Notes: generated by a model from the sequence alone, not told the origin. DNA of 64,000 nucleotides from Zygaena filipendulae (GCA_907165275.2 OU015653.1:9640001-9704000); one strand, 5' to 3'; shown: positions 46,801 to 56,688, numbered from the stretch's first letter. Numbers and translations: made by a program.

Positions 46801-49800
46801 CTCTGCAATTTCAATACGCGTCGCTCTAAGCTGACGCCTGATCGCCACCAGTGTACCTCCGCCCGATTTTTTAGATGTCGCACCCAGATCGCGGTCGTGA
46901 CGAAACACTATATAACGGTTATCTATAAACTCGTCTGTACCGATGGCGAGGGTTAAATTAGTTTCTGTCAGTATAATTATGTCATAATTATTGCTAAGAA
47001 TATTAAAGTAAATTGTATTTAATTTTGTCTTTAGACGGTTACAATTTTGATAATAGAATGTTAAGGTAGAGAAGGTAGATGCAAAAGAATAATAGTATAA
47101 GTAAATATATAGAGTGAAGAGAAGGGTGTGACACGTCCGATTAGGTGTGACAATTTTGTAGATGGAACAATGTTGATCAATAACTTGCTAATTGTAAGAG
47201 TACAAATAAGGGCATTCATTTCAATAGCAATAATAATATGTTTATTAAATGTAATAAAAATTGTATAGAAATATATAAACATATATAATTTTATAGGTAT
47301 AGCAATATTATATACTAATCTATTAATACCATAAACAAATGTACATATTAGAAAATAATATAATATATGGAATATACTAAATAATACATAAATAAATGTA
47401 AAAATATATAAAATAAATATATATATAGGTAGAAGTCGCAAGGAATACTGTAAAAAACAAAAACATGAGTTAAAAAACAATATGCTCAAATAATAATAAT
47501 AAGTGCCCGTATTACAAAATCTTCCCGATGTCCATTTCATCTCTGATAGCAATAACTTGTGTTTGATCTTCTTTACGAACAAAAATAAAGCCATTCTTGA
47601 TCCACGTGTACTTGTATTTTTTTTCAGCAGAAACCAGTTTCGCTTGGCGAAATAAAAGTGTCAAATGAAAGTACTTTTACCTAGGAATAACTTATATGGC
47701 CGTTACACTGGCTTCCATTTAAATAAAAAGAATGCATAAGTAATGTAATTGCATGGAGCTATATCGTAATAGGAATATGATAAATGTGTGTAATGCATTA
47801 TCCTGACACCAAAACGTCTTCTTATATTGATTAAAATACCATCAACACAAAACCGGTTCATAGGGTTCGACCGCCTGCTCTCGCGCATAAGCTTGTTTAC
47901 TCCGAACTTGATAACTTGGCCTTCGTTTTTGGACTTTGATTTTTTTCGCGAATTGATTTCTCGTTTCGTGTTTTGTGCTATCGATTCAAATTCAAAGTTA
48001 TAAAAAATTTATTGCCCCAAAAGAAGCACTAAAACTTAGACAAATAAAATAAAAAGAAAGGACGGAACAAAAGGTGACCTTATTGATAGAGGTAATCTTT
48101 TCAAGCCAATCAATCAATCAGTGGTCAACAGAAGAATATTCGAAACAACCCATGCCCTACTCGAGAAAAATGTCACAATTATGTCTCGGAGAGGCATCAA
48201 ACGTTATACATAATTTGTAACATATTGGGTTTAATTAGACTGAAAATGTAATTCATACTTCGGAATATAAATCCTTATGCATACTACGATCGCAAGATCG
48301 TATGATGGATGTAACTTTAACTCATATCGGAGTTCCCGCTGGAGTATTGGGATAATAAGTGTACCCTATGTGAACCAGGGACTTTACTTCCTATAAAAGA
48401 ATGATTTCTTAAAGTCGTTTAAGTAGTTATAAACTTTATTCATTAAAAACAAACAAAAAAAATCAAGTATTTTTCTCTTTATGATATTAGTACAGATGTT
48501 GCCTCCCTATATTATGAGTTTTATAATTTCATAAATAAATAATACTATTCAAAGTTATTTAACTGTACTTTTCTATTTTGCAATGGAAATAAGTAGGAAT
48601 ATGTAAGATACACTAAAACAATAATGTATTTTATCAGTTTTAGAAGTATTATGGTGGTGAAAAAACTTCTCCAAAGTAATAATAGGACTAAACAAAACAA
48701 CACCAATAAATGTCAAAATCAATCTTGGCCGCGGCCGGCTCTATATAACATTGCCCAATCCCCTTTGTCCATAAGAATTGATACGATAGAAGTTGATATT
48801 AGTATAAGACAACTATAGGTAACCTATTTTGACGAGCTATATCATAGTTTGAGCTAAAATTTGGTTGGGGGGGGGGGTTAATTTTTTTAAACAGGCTGGT
48901 CGTAGAAGTGACGTCAAATAACAAAAGGAGACGGGCGGATTTGGGCTCAAACCAAACCCAAATGTACACAAATGAAATATTTATCATAATTTTTTTTCGG
49001 TTTTTTTGTGGTTAATCATAAAATATTAAGCAGTTTTATAATTGGATATAAAATTAAATATTTAATCGAAATAATACTGACTTTCCTTGTTTTCACTGTG
49101 AAGCAATGTTGCCGGATGATAGGTAAGCTAATCGATATTATTACAAAAATCGAACAATTAATTAACTATTCAAAATACTATAAAAAGTGATTTAAATGCT
49201 GGGAACCTCCTTTTTTTGGATTCGATTAAAAAACACCATATATTTTTTAAATAATGGTTTCTTCGTTTAAAAAAAAACATTTTTTAAATAATGGTTTCTT
49301 CGTTTAAAAAACACCATATATTTTTTAAATAATGGTTTCTTCGTTTAAAAAACAGCATATATTTTTTAAATAATGGTTATGGTTAAATAATGGTTTCTTC
49401 GTTTAAAAAACACCATATATTTTTTAAATAATGGTTCTTCGTTTCAAAAAAAGTCGTAACTCGTAATTTATAAATTAAATCGATTTCATAATCGATTGTC
49501 AATGTTTTAATATACAGGCAACCTACTAAGAGAACTGTCAATATCAAATGATTCTAGCTGGCTGTTAAGAGGTAGAATAAAATCGAGACATGTAAGCTCA
49601 AAAATATATTTTACTTATATTTTAGTTGACAGTTCTCGTAATGGTAGAGAGGCTATCAAACAATATTTTTGTAAGTGCTTGGTAGGAAAAAGAACTGTAG
49701 GTTGCTGTTGTCATGTGATGTCCATAAGGTACCTATGCTGGGCGAGGCATCAAGAGAATTTAATACCGCCTGCACAGTTTTTAGATGATATTTTAATGGT

Positions 49801-50843
49801 TTATGATGAAGTGGACGATGAATAAATCATTATAAGAGAAATGTTTTTAATTCATACTCCCTCTGCTTTTTTATAATTCTCTTAAACCTCTAAGAATCTA
49901 GTTGGACGGCCGCTGAATCTTCAATGTGTGAATGTCCTACAATAAATTCAGGTTAGTTCTAGTTTACAATAAAGTCAAATGATTATTTTAAAGTATATCT
50001 AACGTGAGAGTTCGGTGTATGAATACCTTAGAGGTTGTTTTTGTACCAACCATTAACATCCTATATTTTCTTTCTCCCATTAAGAAATCGTAAAGAATTC
50101 AGTTTTATTTAAATTGTATTAATATACAAATAAAATAATGCAGTAATCGTTACTGTACACCACAGGCCCAACTTTCTATGAACTTTCGCCCGTCTCCTTT
50201 AGGGACATTAAATATTGAGAGATATTTGAATTGAGCTCATAGATTTTAAGCGATTTTTCTTAGGTTATTTTTTATTAGGTTTTGAAATGAAACCCGCACT
50301 ACTTTAATTTTTTTCCTTTGCCGAAGTTTATTCAGGGGTTGGGGGATTATTTTATACGTTATTTTACGCATTAAATAAACAGCTTGAATGATTAAGTATA
50401 CGTTGTAGAAAGTACCGATTGGAAAAATAATTAATAAGTTTTACAATTATTCAAATCTCAGCTATATCTTTTTAGCCATTGAGAGGCCTGAATTTTTTGT
50501 GTTGTTTCAGTCATTTTTTGTTATCCGATCAAATTATATAAAATATACTTAACTACTGTGATAGTAAAATATTATGTTTAAATTTTGAACATGTAATTTA
50601 TGCAACTGTAGACTTACCTGTTCGCCACCTAGGAACACTGACGAACAGCTTGTTCCTCCATCTCTCGATACCAACTGGCAAGGCGTTTTCGCGGATGAGG
50701 CTTCCAGATTGCATTGCCAACTGTTTACTGTACTGATCTGGATAGTTCCAATCGAGAACTTTCCAAGAGTACAGTTCCTGCAGCTTGAAGGCTGCTGAGG
50801 CGTATGACACCAAACAGCATAGTAGCAAGTAACTGAACGTCAT
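34470..50843 (-). CDS. yellow-family (MRJP-domain) gene, copy B, full length
   Basis: Three exons (50618-50843, 36630-36818, 34470-35575) join in phases 1 and 1 to 506 residues. The ATG is at 50841-50843. A signal peptide (MTFSYLLLCCLVSYASA) precedes AFKLQELYSWKVLDWNYPD. Later motifs include PRWRTGIPATLNYIP, WVLDVGTYGYDPNVTNVCP, and NIAVVDKDDVGLVFPSDIK. VWVMSDRMQAFLESDLDYSD is followed by NFRIYTAPLSTLLRETVCE. The last 60 or so residues are Pro/Gln/Asn/Ser-rich and include QWW near the end. From memory this recalls yellow-b, but the subfamily is not secure. Yellow proteins are secreted and act in cuticle pigmentation or related roles. Intron 1 (13.8 kb) carries a LINE and other elements. Copy B most likely keeps the ancestral form. 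Confidence 0.9.
36430..36582 (+). repeat. Old Helitron remnant shared by both units
   Basis: Matches 5475-5632 in unit A (gcgtgacctttgaagctgaa; cgcgggtgaaaccgtaggga). It was therefore present before the duplication. Its 3' CTAG has decayed in both. Confidence 0.6.
36630..36818 (-). CDS. yellow copy B, exon 2
   Basis: 189 bases, almost identical to copy A exon 2 and differing near the 3' end (GTYGY against GTNGY). The donor is GGATATG|gtaagc. Confidence 0.9.
36819..37850. other. yellow copy B intron 1, proximal part
   Basis: The first 200 bases match unit A (5876-6050). The rest is AT-rich, without recognised elements or coding. Confidence 0.5.
37855..38180. repeat. R1 palindrome/tail fragment
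   Basis: Contains ggattaaatcagtattttgt, a gtcggtttttttatttt block and the R1 tail phrase caatagcctaatgtcaactg with cgttaattgttgaagagttc. Confidence 0.6.
38340..38560 (+). pseudogene. BEL/Pao retrotransposon integrase C-terminal relic
   Basis: Two frames together read like the end of a BEL/Pao integrase: GGAWERSLHDASRALASRRG in one and, after a frameshift, TLLAKAEFTVNSRPLTHVSL followed by DPADAEAITPNHFLLLGSA. The GC content is well above that of the neighbourhood. Neither LTR is seen nearby, so it is a degraded fragment. Confidence 0.85.
38561..40222. other. yellow copy B intron 1, no gene seen
   Basis: A GC-richer part up to about 38950 may be further retrotransposon remains. The rest is AT-rich. 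An open frame at 39875-40126 has no recognisable family. Confidence 0.45.
40223..40802 (-). mobile_element. Helitron, about 580 bp
   Basis: In reverse orientation it runs from ctagctgtgccccgcagttt to tataatactagtagga before T. It is longer than the others and holds a gtttcattgtgaaagagtaa block. No coding. Confidence 0.7.
41195..41604. mobile_element. GC-rich MITE with about 42-bp imperfect TIRs
   Basis: Left end accgttcccacttgtcgga continuing to ccggattttaatcgg. Right end, reversed, ctgttcccacttgtcgggt continuing to ccggattttaattgg. The interior is GC-rich and carries several more gtcgg words. The open frames on both strands are by-products. Confidence 0.85.
41605..42830. other. yellow copy B intron 1, no gene seen
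   Basis: Short tctat-rich low-complexity DNA at 41810-41885, otherwise AT-rich. No supported gene. Confidence 0.45.
42838..43075. mobile_element. MITE with TIR ctaggttag...ctgctgaccaag
   Basis: Left end ctaggttaggttatgtttg with ctgctgaccaaggcg. Right end, reversed, ctaggttagggtaggttta with ctgctgaccaagtcg. It is GC-rich with gcgagc words. Confidence 0.75.
43500..43822. repeat. Dispersed repeat shared with 25220-25560
   Basis: Same orientation and block order as the copy in SLC36 intron 6. Its end (aaaatcgcggacgcaa) directly abuts the LINE poly-T, so the LINE may have inserted into it. Confidence 0.8.
43820..47600 (-). mobile_element. Non-LTR retrotransposon (Jockey/CR1-like LINE), nearly full length
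   Basis: A poly-T run at 43820-43846 is the poly(A) tail of a minus-strand element. It is preceded by a 3' UTR of about 360 bases ending gtgaaagtaaataaa. A long ORF2 occupies 44209-47187. No ORF1 is recognisable in the AT-rich 47.2-47.6 kb, so the 5' limit is approximate and the element is probably 5'-truncated. It lies in yellow copy B intron 1, on the same strand as the gene. Confidence 0.85.
44209..47187 (-). CDS. LINE ORF2: AP endonuclease and reverse transcriptase
   Basis: The frame is open for 992 codons. The commonly called start inside it (near 46908) misses the endonuclease N-terminus. The frame upstream reads FYYQNCNRLKTKL and NYDIIILTETNL, the usual first endonuclease motifs, but contains no Met. 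GDYNLPEIEW and DRQHPPITFDM continue the endonuclease. The reverse transcriptase follows, with KGPGPDKLEP, WKLANITPIHK, ENYRPISILSVLSKVFEK, DFKKAFDKVDH, SGVPQGSILGPFLFILYIND, and the catalytic YADD at about 45011-45022. A C-terminal region (RDLGITLDSKL, LEYGSIIWNP) is typical of Jockey/CR1-group LINEs, and RNase H is absent. The uninterrupted frame suggests recent insertion. The product would nick target DNA and copy its RNA there. Confidence 0.92.
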   Translation of the reverse strand, partial: QVIDQHCSIYKIVTPNRTCHTLLFTLYIYLYYYSFASTFSTLTFYYQNCNRLKTKLNTIYFNILSNNYDIIILTETNLTLAIGTDEFIDNRYIVFRHDRDLGATSKKSGGGTLVAIRRQLRATRIEIAEVPSVDTVMFTISTVNRSTRTVEYLLVAASYIPPAMPTSTYTEHFEVIFDGVNKINPSHIMLIGDYNLPEIEWIPVSNDRHLNAVLSSTSSRAKPLFNALSFLSVFQYNFVSNINNRILDLLLCNGVVNVTHCIDPLVPLDRQHPPITFDMNFALSLDSLPRNQMLKFCYRAADYENINKDILAVNWVAELKNLTVDDALDVFYDYMYQIITTHVPEKKHGPTGYPIWFTKDLIKLYNLKRKSWIKHKKSPGSQLHYSLFSMYRSRFKVLANTTYTKYINITESQIRKNVKSFWRFVASKSKKMSYPDKMHYKGHSSDDPKKICELFSQYFFSVYEPTGLDPNNWNPPLGDSDNNTHVSQICLSLEDVIKELKSLDTSKGPGPDKLEPYFLVQTAQSVALPIYIIMSTSLDSGVFPNRWKLANITPIHKADSVGDVENYRPISILSVLSKVFEKLVHKTLYPIMHSQVINSQHGFVKHKSTISNLAVYTSFLFDALDAGLQVDSIYTDFKKAFDKVDHIIMLEKLAYNGIKGSLLRWFCSYIHNRKQRIVVNGYESNFAVVTSGVPQGSILGPFLFILYINDIAKYIKHSNFLVYADDLKIFRIINNFEDSILLQHDLESLNLYCSINKIHLSLKKCKSITFTRKTAPLQSTYTIDRHPLESVTYIRDLGITLDSKLTLDIHIDHIINKSFRLLGFVLRTSVPFRNPATYISLFNSLVRPVLEYGSIIWNPYYNIYINSIERIQNRFLKIVSFRCHSKHTEYDAGCSKILSLQQRRNLLDVMFLYKLLNNHIDCPELVHQLQFRVPKSTRIKALFHLPTCRTNAGLRSPLVRLCSTYNSRFISVDLFNSTVPKFKRDITSLLTV
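47600..49225. other. yellow copy B intron 1, distal part, no gene seen
   Basis: Contains a G homopolymer at about 48864-48877 and a decayed Helitron fragment near 48275-48490 (gagttcccgctggagtattg). Otherwise AT-rich. Confidence 0.45.
49230..49448. repeat. Tandem repeat, about 40-bp unit, 5 copies
   Basis: The unit is ttttttaaataatggtttct then tcgtttaaaaaacaccatat. Copies vary by small indels, and one has an inserted atggtt. Confidence 0.85.
49449..50600. other. yellow copy B intron 1, end next to exon 1
   Basis: AT-rich. The last stretch before exon 1 is weakly similar to unit A. No mobile element is recognised with confidence. Confidence 0.45.
50618..50843 (-). CDS. yellow copy B, exon 1
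   Basis: 226 bases, the same length as copy A exon 1. It codes the signal peptide and N-terminal motif. The donor is GAACAG|gtaagt. The same acceptor-like cag (50853-50854) lies nine bases before the ATG. Confidence 0.9.
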
Positions 50844-50944
50844 ACTAAAAATCTGTGTAGAAACAGAAAAACTCAAGTTAAATTAAGAAGTCACCCATTA
50901 GGCTTCAGACGCTGGATCGGAAATTTTCTAGTAAGGAATAGAAT

Positions 50945-51210
50945 AATAATAATAATCCACTTCACAACTCACAGATCTACTTGATCCCACACTAAGCTAT
51001 AAGCTTGTGTCGTGGAAACCAAGCAAACGTGGTACATACTACACATATGATTACATATATATTATACTATAGATATATATATATACACCCAGACTGGAAA
51101 ATGGAACCCTGTGTTCATCACACAAAGTCCACCCCCGCCGGGAATCGAACCCGGAACCTCTTGATTAGCGGGCAGGCATGGTGACCATTGCGCCAATCGG
51201 GTTGTCATAG
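50945..51210 (-). repeat. tRNA-derived SINE just upstream of yellow copy B
   Basis: On the minus strand the head carries a pol III A box tggcgcaatgg (51185-51195) and a B box ggttcgattcc (51141-51151), 45 bases apart. A body with gtttgcttggtttccacgac follows, and the end aagtggattattattatt. It begins about 100 bases upstream of the copy B ATG and is absent from unit A. Confidence 0.85.
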
Positions 51211-51214
51211 AACA

Positions 51215-53510
51215 AAATATAATAGCTAGATAATATTTGTTGCTTTCCCGACCTTTTTCTTTCCGATAAAAAAAAAATTTGACAGCCAATTATTCAATGC
51301 GTTAATCACCGTTCCATATAATGGGAATTATATTTTAACACGTCACGTAATAAATGATAATTGAACACGATAAAGCCTCCTTCAAGCTTGGAAGGAGTTT
51401 GTTTAATGGCTTTTCGTGAATTGTGTTGTTTATATACGAGTAAGTGCCTTACCTAAAGTTCTCGAGTAGGTAGGTATAACGAATAATTTATTGTAATTTC
51501 AAACAAAAAGGATATACGCCACGCCTTAACATGTATATTAATGAAGCGTTTCCTTAAACTTACAAAAAATTATAACCGTTAGCAGGTTTCATTTTTAATT
51601 TCGCGAAAACGGTTTAATTATTATCGAAGCGTAACTGAACTACGTCCATAAAATGTTGAAATTTCCACACCAACGCCTTCAATTTAATTTAACATTTATT
51701 AAGTAATTTATTTTTAATCTAATATTAGTTTTTGCAACTAAAAGTTCTACTTTTTGAGCGTGCACACGTCATGCACTAGCACACGCATTTTAAACAACCC
51801 AACAAAATCGTTTCACACTTTGTTGACAGAGATTCGTTCTTGAATTGAATTGAATTGAAAGAACTTTATTTGACACAACACATGGATAGTTACAACATAC
51901 ATAAATTACGATCTAAAGAAATAAAAGAAATCAAAACAACAACAGATGAGATTAAACAAACCAACACTTACTAATACCACTAACAATTATCGCTATCAAG
52001 GTTTAGCTTCTTTTCTAACTTTATCTTTAAGCCGGCCCTGGGGCAGACAAGCATCTCATAAACAATTTTAAACCTATTACAGATAACCTTACATGTAAAT
52101 TTTTGCCATTATTTATTATTAACGGTGCTTGAGGTCGAAGTTTCGATGTAAGGCTATACTGTTATGGTGGTAAAGCCTCTGGATAGCCTGGCAAATATAG
52201 GTTAAATAGAGCGCCGATCAACCTGCATCGCGTGCACTTACCATAGTGCCACATACCTATTATATTTGATTCTAATTAATTCGCGAGTAGAGTAGCCATA
52301 TTGGTTTCTTTTTTCTTTTCATCTTCCACTCATCCCTATCAATAGGGATGGGTGGCAAAAAAATCCACTTTTACCCATCGATGGGTATCAATGGTTCCAA
52401 TGGAATAGATTGAAACTTCTAATAATATTCTAAACTGTCAGATTTACATTAAATTTACAGATTTGTAATTAGTAGATAGTAATTTTTTATTTATTGTCTA
52501 TAGGTAACACACAATAATTACTAAGTATTACGATTTTTTAAATATTCCACAGTATTTAAAAAATCGAAAAAGCAATTGTTTATTTAAATATATAGTGTAA
52601 ATACTGATGAATAAAATCATCCACATTGTCACTTCAACTTTAATTCACTTATGTAGCTATACTCGTAAATATCTAACCACAGCACAACCCAGCGATACGC
52701 AACAATCAGATTAAATACTAACAGCTTAAATACTAGTAATAAGATTACTGATAATTTACGTACTTAATATTTTAGGAGTATGAGAGTAGTAAAGACAAAT
52801 CCAACGACAGTTCTAGTCTCAATGAATTTTGCGGAAGGCTTATAAAAGTTACCCACCGACTCCTACCACTAGATCGTTCGCCCGAGCGCAATGAAATGTG
52901 CATTAAGAAGCTTTAGACACGATCTGGTCACAAAATAAGTTTATCGAGGTTTAAAATTCAATTCTGCGAATCCTTTCATAGGTATTTAATTCAAATATGC
53001 AAATGTTTTTGTTTGTTACTCTTTTACCCATAAACTAGTTAATTGGTCATCATGAAATTTGGAATAAAAGTTTTCAGGGGTAGGTACAGAAACGGATATG
53101 TGATGCCTTTCATTCATAAAAGGGTTGTTCCCGACGGATAGAGAATTTATTGAAATTATTTACATACGTTAAGGCGAGCGAAGCCGCGAGCACCAGTCAG
53201 TAATAAAAAATTAAACGTATATAATGGTTGATAAGAGACTAAAGTTGGTTAAAATCACTGTAAATATAAAATTGGTACCTGTTGTGATGCCAAATAAAGA
53301 TAATGTCAATATCTATAGTAAAAAAAATTTTTTTTTGCTATATTAACTTTGAACTCGCTTTTAGCAACTCAGCCATTGAATTTCCCTTGAAAGTAATGTG
53401 CATTCAGTATTTGACCTAGTTATATAAAATATAGTCACCCAGGTTAAAGAGTAAGTAAGGGTACTCTTTATAAAAATATAGTAGGTGCAAAAAACTATAG
53501 TAATTATCTA
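51215..53510. other. Unit B upstream region of yellow
   Basis: Matches unit A 8280-11140 minus the RTE and the two MITEs there. Shared blocks include gttctcgagtaggtaggtat and accgactcctaccactagat. This conserved 5' flank may hold regulatory sites, but none can be named. Confidence 0.6.
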
Positions 53511-53516
53511 ATATAT

Positions 53517-53810
53517 AAAAATGAATCCCTATTTCCCATGGTCACGGCATCACGCGTTAACGGCTGAACCAATTTCGCTAATAATCCTTTTTGTTGTGTT
53601 TGTTATTGTAAGGAGAAGAAGAATAAAAAAGTTTAGAGCGTCTGCGGGAATTTCGAAATTCACGCGGGTGAAACGGTTGGACCGATTTTGCCGGGACTTT
53701 CACTGCTAATTAGCAGTGAAATTAGCTGATGTTATAAGGAGTAAATTATGCTAGGGAGTTTCTACGGGAATCCCAAAATTCACGGGGGTGAAACCGTGAG
53801 GCACAGCTAG
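53517..53810 (+). mobile_element. Non-autonomous Helitron present only in unit B
   Basis: Starts TCTAATATATAAAAATGAAT after A and ends gaaaccgtgaggcacagctag before T. The 62-codon open frame inside is incidental. Confidence 0.75.
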
Positions 53811-54217
53811 TTTAATATAATATTGATCATGTCAATTATCATCGTTCACCATCAGTCATGTTATAGTAATAATAATAACAAAAAGATGTTTATTGCCATC
53901 AAAGATAATATGATACAAAAAAAATACACGAAACAACAAATAAATAAAAAAAAAAAAAAACCCGACCGAGGTAATCAGGCGCAGAAGGAAGCATCAAATT
54001 CCTGCTTACTCTCCTGCTACGGTATACGTAATAATATATATGTACATAATACCTGTGTATACATAACTCTCCAATGTTTGTTTTTAGGTTATTTCGTGGA
54101 TCAACGAGGAATAGTCTGAAATAGACTGAAAACTTGTTTCAGGCGCATAAAAGTTTTCGAAAATTGCTAGGCGACCACGGCATAGGGACATAATATTGGG
54201 TTAGCGTCTGTTTTGTA

Positions 54218-54811
54218 AAGGGTCTTTCAATAGGGACGGGTCGATGTTGGCAGCCTGTGGCGGCCATGTTGTTTTAACGTCGTCTTTCTAACCTATATTT
54301 TTTTATTCAGTTAGTAATGCCAAATCACCATGGCAAGTTACACGGTTGAGCAACACGTCCAAATGTTAAAAATGTATTACCAAAATGAGTGTTCGTTAGT
54401 GCAAACGTTACGTGCATTGCGCCCATTTTACGGCAGACGAGGTGGTCCTTCAAAGTCGACTCTCCAACGTTTGGTGGCCAAATTCGACTTATCACCTTTA
54501 GACTTTTTTTTGTGGGGTTTTCTTAAGTCGCAGGTCTATACCAATAAGCCACAATCGACCGATGCCCTTAAAGTCAACATAGCTCAGGCTATCGCTGAAA
54601 TTCAACCCGAACTATGCGGCAGAGTTGTTGAACATTGGACAACTCGAATTCGTGCCACCGTGAGAAGCCGCGGCGGACATTTAAACGATGTGATTTTCCA
54701 CACATAATGGCATATATAGCTCTTTCAAATAAAAAAAAAAATCGTTAAAATCTCACACACGGCCTTTTTTATTTCATGTCAAAATCGACCCGTCCTTATT
54801 GAAAGACCCTT
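54218..54811 (+). mobile_element. Internally deleted Tc1/mariner element with 28-bp TIRs
   Basis: Terminal inverted repeats aagggtctttcaatagggac (left) and, reversed, aagggtctttcaataaggac (right) differ at one base over 28. It is flanked on both sides by TA (54216-54217 and 54812-54813), the target duplication of this superfamily. The 594-base element carries one short transposase-derived ORF. It is absent from unit A. Confidence 0.92.
54330..54707 (+). CDS. Truncated in-frame transposase: HTH joined to DDE C-terminus
   Basis: 125 residues with a good ATG context (caccatgg). Residues 1-52 (YTVEQHVQMLKMYYQNECSL ... SKSTLQRLVAKF) match the N-terminal helix-turn-helix (DUF4817-like) of mariner-type transposases. 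Residues 53-125 (DLSPLDFFLWGFLKSQVYTN ... RSRGGHLNDVIFH) match the end of the catalytic domain. That part retains one presumed catalytic Asp (SPLD). About 200 residues with the other two catalytic acids are missing, yet the frame is kept across the junction. It cannot transpose by itself. It could bind its own TIRs, but that is inference. Confidence 0.85.
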   Translation: MASYTVEQHVQMLKMYYQNECSLVQTLRALRPFYGRRGGPSKSTLQRLVAKFDLSPLDFFLWGFLKSQVYTNKPQSTDALKVNIAQAIAEIQPELCGRVVEHWTTRIRATVRSRGGHLNDVIFHT

Positions 54812-54819
54812 TAGAATTG

Positions 54820-55370
54820 TATATATATATTGGGTGCCAAACCATTTCCTATGAACTATTAAGAACGTACAACATTTTTTAAGATTCTCGTAACTTATAT
54901 AAAAATTTGAGTTGTTAAAAATCTAATTTCAAGAAAAAGAAAGACACTATGCTAATTGCCTGATGTTGGGGTTGGTAGTAGCTAATCAATTCTAAAACAA
55001 AAAAAAAATTAGCACACGTTATTTTATTTTTTGTGGAAACAAACACGTTATCATACACATGCACTGTCTGTGAGATTCATAACCAAAGGGCGTGCGTGCG
55101 TTTGCACGTAGCATGCTCGAGTTTGCAGCCAGTATGCACTCCGCTTACATCTGGTGAACCGTAATCTGCGTTCTACATTCTGCGACGATATGCGACAGTT
55201 AAGTGATGAAACAATATGTGGACAAACCTTGAAGAAAATACACTACAGCATATTATATGCTGGAACTGCAATCTCAAACGTGTTTTGAACGATTTAAGTT
55301 TTAAGCTTTTTTTGAGCTTCATTTGAGCTTGCATTTCGTTGAAACTTCTGAATTTATTACTACATTATGT
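54820..55370. other. Unit B-only segment, unknown
   Basis: Absent from unit A, where 11690 joins directly to the next shared block. It contains gggcgtgcgtgcgtttgcac and a gtttaagcttttttt.gagctt run. No family recognised. Confidence 0.4.
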
Positions 55371-56527
55371 AAGACAAACCATTTCTCGATTAACCAGATT
55401 TAATATTAATGTAATTACAAACTCAAACTGAGGGAATTTGACTATAAAAATATATTAATTTTTAATGTATTGAAATTTGAAACGTTTACCGACACTATTT
55501 AGCGAAATCTACTATTCTAAACTCCTATCTAAAGAACTTAATACGTTGGTAAAATATTACAATACCGGAACGTGGTTACTAGTTGGTGTAGGTCATCGAC
55601 TATTCAACGTTACGAGTTTGTTAACTTTGTTATTATTATTATTATGTTAGTTTAAAAAATAATAGTCGATCTTCCACGGTTTCACTTGTGTAAATTTCGT
55701 ATAGTTTCTGTAGTTTTTAATTCGGGAATAAAAAGTACCTATCTTTACTTCCTTAGTCACTCGGGAATACTGCTTCCTTTATGTGAAACAATTTTTAAAA
55801 TCAGTTATGTAGTTGAGTTTATCCATTACAAACAAATATTTTCTCTTTATAATATTAGTATTAGACAAAACTACTTCATCTAGCTCATACATCCGACGGC
55901 CATTAGGTAAAAGTAAGAGTGACGACCACATAACGGCAGGCGAAGTGTGGGCGAGACACGGGATACTCCGACGGTTTAGTTATAATTTCAGGATCAGTAA
56001 TTGCTTGTAAATATTCTAGAATTCGTCCATCACTTCACATCAAACTGTTGGTCTGATTATGGTCTGATTCTAATGTTATCTAGCCCTATGATTACTAGGC
56101 CTTCACGGTGGGTGTACTCCTGCACAGTGTACATGCAGTAACATTAACGCCCATACTACTTTTAAATACGCAATGTTAAGTTATATTATTATAGATTAAT
56201 AAAATTATTACTACTCGTGTTATTATTAAGTTCTTGCTGTACCCTTCAGCAGTCAAAACTATGACCGCAATCGACGTATAGGGCCTGAGGTAATACTTGT
56301 GGTTACAGATCAAGCCCCAGGCCCTTTGTAGTGACTGGACTACGACATTGTGCGTCAAATCAATCAGTCGTATTTGACGCCTAAGTATGTATGTATAATT
56401 AAGATAAAAATAATGTATTCTTATCGCAAAGGAATAATTAGAACTGTGCTCTTAAACAGTCCACCTGAGCACTTCGCAAGGTTCACGACTTATGTTATGG
56501 AGATATTGCCTTTAATTAAAAATATAA

Positions 56528-56688
56528 TCCTTAATATTACAAATGCGAATGTAATGTTATTTGTTAAACTTTCACACGACCTAATGGCTCAAACGATCAT
56601 CTTAAAATGTCAAAATTATATGGAAAAGGACAAAGGGTCCTTTTTGTCCTGGAAAACTAACTCGAGCGAAACCGCGAAGAACAACTAG
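56528..56688 (+). mobile_element. Short Helitron at the right edge of unit B
   Basis: Starts TCCTTAATATTACAAATGCG after A and ends gaaaccgcgaagaacaactag before T. Homology to unit A ends at this point. Confidence 0.75.

Larger units (their letters stand above)
33980..56525. repeat. Segmental duplication unit B
   Basis: Partner of unit A. At 22.5 kb against 15.7 kb it is longer, mostly because intron 1 of its yellow gene is about 11.7 kb larger (LINE, BEL/Pao relic, MITEs). Differences in insertions show that most of them came after the duplication. Confidence 0.85.

Noticed and set aside
47061..47594. 177-codon minus-strand open frame rich in Phe/Ile/Leu/Tyr
   Set aside because: AT-rich composition explains it. 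It overlaps the true LINE ORF2 extension in another frame and shows no domain.
51125..51205. Possible tRNA gene on the minus strand
   Set aside because: A and B boxes are present, but the sequence does not form a full cloverleaf and continues into a repeated body with an att-rich tail, so it is a SINE.
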